DNA from: Cucumis sativus
Lineage: Eukaryota; Streptophyta; Magnoliopsida; Cucurbitales; Cucurbitaceae
DNA length: 64,000 nt
Assembly (NCBI RefSeq): GCF_000004075.3
Contig: NC_026655.2
Span: 2,480,001-2,544,000 of the forward strand
Reading direction: 5' to 3'
Made by a program: the position numbers and the translations under genes. Positions 62,501 to 64,000 of the stretch are shown in pieces; the stretch's first letter is position 1, and every line of letters begins with the position of its first letter. The notes under the pieces were generated by a model. The model saw only the letters and a list, made by a program, of their open reading frames with translations. It was not told the DNA's origin and searched no databases.

Positions 62501-64000
62501 TATAGGAAAAGTTTAGACGACAAACATTGAAAGATTTGATAATGCATTACCAATTTTGAATATATAGCCAAAAGAATTATCAAATCAAATGTCCATTTCC
62601 AGGAATGGGAAAGCAAAAAAACTAATTAAAGTACCCTTATCAATTAGTCAAATCTATATATTCCAAAGAATGGGAATCTCATCAAATATTTTAATTAATT
62701 ACCTCCCCTAATCAACAATGATATGGGATAACACCAATTTGTAAGAGAATAATACACATGAGTGTTTCTTTCAGGAATTGTGGGAGAAGAATACGTATGT
62801 TCCGTTCCTGAGTTATTAAAATGTAATCTTTTAAGTTTCTAAAATGTACCTTTTAGTCTTTTTTTTTTTTTAGGTTTAGAAAAGTTATTGAAACTTTTTT
62901 TTGTTAAATAATTATTTGATATTTAAGCTTAGAAAAAAATAGTTTTAGAGAGGATGATGTGATTTTTAAACATTATTCTTCTAATTTAAAATGTCATGTA
63001 TGGTTGTTTAAATAAAAATGTAAAGTTATTTGAAACGCTGGAAATATACCTTTTGAAAACTTGAGGATTAATGGATCTACTTTTGTAAATATTGTAATTA
63101 AAATCGTACATTTTTAAAATTTAAGAATCGAACACATATTGTTCAAAATTTGGAGACTAAAAAGATAATTTCTCCGAACTAAAACAAGGACATGTGTAGT
63201 GTTTTATTTTGTGGTTATCTATTAAGCTCTTTTTGTCATGACAGCCTACTTCAAACGCAACCCAACTTCTAAAGTTAGCAAAAAGGAGAATTTAATCTAA
63301 TATATAAATAAAATATTGTATTATATATATTATATATGTGTGTATTATCATTTGTAATTACAAGAATTTTGGATTCAAATCTATTTAAATGCATGAACTA
63401 TATGAGAAAAAGGAAGAAGTTATGATCTATATTAATTTTTTATACGAGGGTTAGCCTAGTTAGTTAGCTAGCTAGGGTTTTCGATTTATCCTTTGAATTA
63501 GACTAAAAGAGGTTGAATTGAGTCTAAAGAGTTTTTTTGGCGTTGGAGGCATACTCGAGGCATCGTCCTTAGGAACTAAGGTTTTGACCACTTGGATTTT
63601 TAACCAATGTCGTATGACTTTTTATTTTAGTTGTAGAGGGTGCATGCATGTGTGCTTAGGCATGACCTACATTACGTTTGGGGTCACTTCACAATGTCAA
63701 AGTTGTCCAAATTTGTCTACTGTAATCATTCCTTTAAACTTTAGCACGATCAAATTGAACATTATGGGTATAATTGGTTATGTTGGTCTATACCAAAGGG
63801 CGTCTCACTATAAGAAAAATTTATTTCACATAAATGCTTACCATACACAATGAAAGAAGCCATTTTAGTATTACTCTTGCTCAAACACTTTTAACTGGGA
63901 AGTACTTTTGATGTCATGCATTAATATTGATATGATCGTCCAAATCAACATTTATTCTTTATATAGTTAACAAAGCCCCATTATAAATTTGACTAAGTCC
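59591..64000. other. Gene-free intergenic DNA with transposon debris
   Basis: It contains a MITE-like element (about 61768-62107), TATCA-type repeat sequence (about 61240-61340) and AT-rich filler. The open frames at 59889-60224 and 63518-63853 show no family features and are not called. Confidence 0.5.
61768..62107. mobile_element. MITE-like element with terminal inverted repeats
   Basis: The left end reads GGCGTTGTTTGATAATC, and the right end, reverse complemented, reads GGTTCCGTTTGGTAATC. The match continues for some bases inward (TTGATTTTTT on both). ACCTTT occurs at both outer flanks and could be the target-site duplication. There is no open frame inside. Confidence 0.5.

Noticed and set aside
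63518-63853. Plus-strand frame of 111 codons
   Set aside because: No family features; the first codon is not a convincing start. It may be repeat sequence.
1-64000. CRISPR arrays, operons, tRNA or rRNA genes
   Set aside because: None were seen. The window is plant nuclear DNA, and no tRNA cloverleaf or rRNA sequence was recognised by eye.

Overview
This 64 kb window is nuclear DNA of a dicot plant. The genes are sparse, split by introns with GT-AG borders, and set in very AT-rich intergenic DNA full of microsatellites and degraded transposons. The gene families and the dispersed repeat types look like a cucurbit, perhaps Cucumis. That is a recollection-based inference, not something the sequence proves.

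Layout. 0.28-3.6 kb: a GT14/DUF266 (BC10-like) Golgi glycosyltransferase (+), followed tail-to-tail by a LRK10L-type receptor kinase (-, 3.9-6.2 kb). 8.4-8.5 kb: an orphan signal-peptide first exon (-). 8.5-14.1 kb: gene-free, ending in a G-box cluster just upstream of a DUF789 gene (+, 14.1-16.5 kb). 17.7-18.4 kb: a relic of a DUF789 exon and a long foldback. 19.3-19.6 kb: a type 2 non-specific lipid transfer protein (-). 21.4-24.6 kb: an enolase-superfamily dipeptide epimerase (-), whose last 77-base exon lies 0.8 kb from the rest. 24.96-25.9 kb: a decayed F-box gene (+). 26.7-30.6 kb: mitochondrial ribosomal protein mS35 (+), with a LINE relic antisense in intron 2. 32.9-35.3 kb: a PB1-domain protein (-). 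35.3-42.4 kb: mostly repeats, with one small hypothetical ORF (-, 40.4-40.7 kb).

42.5-57.9 kb is the most unusual part: a cluster of SURNod19 (stress up-regulated Nod 19) secreted-protein genes. It holds two near-identical direct copies (46.7-48.7 and 52.5-54.5 kb, +) inside a roughly 5-6 kb segmental duplication. It also holds one diverged inverted member (55.2-56.7 kb, -, probably starting from a tiny upstream exon at 57.9 kb) and two antisense relics (42.5-44.0 and 49.96-50.27 kb). 58-64 kb has no intact gene, only a hairpin-bearing block, a hAT transposase relic and a MITE-like element.

The genes do not form a pathway. Several are secreted or cell-surface proteins (LRK10L, nsLTP2, SURNod19), a common mix in plants. 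I found no clearly new biological system. The best candidates for follow-up are the SURNod19 duplication with its antisense relics and the 18 kb foldback.
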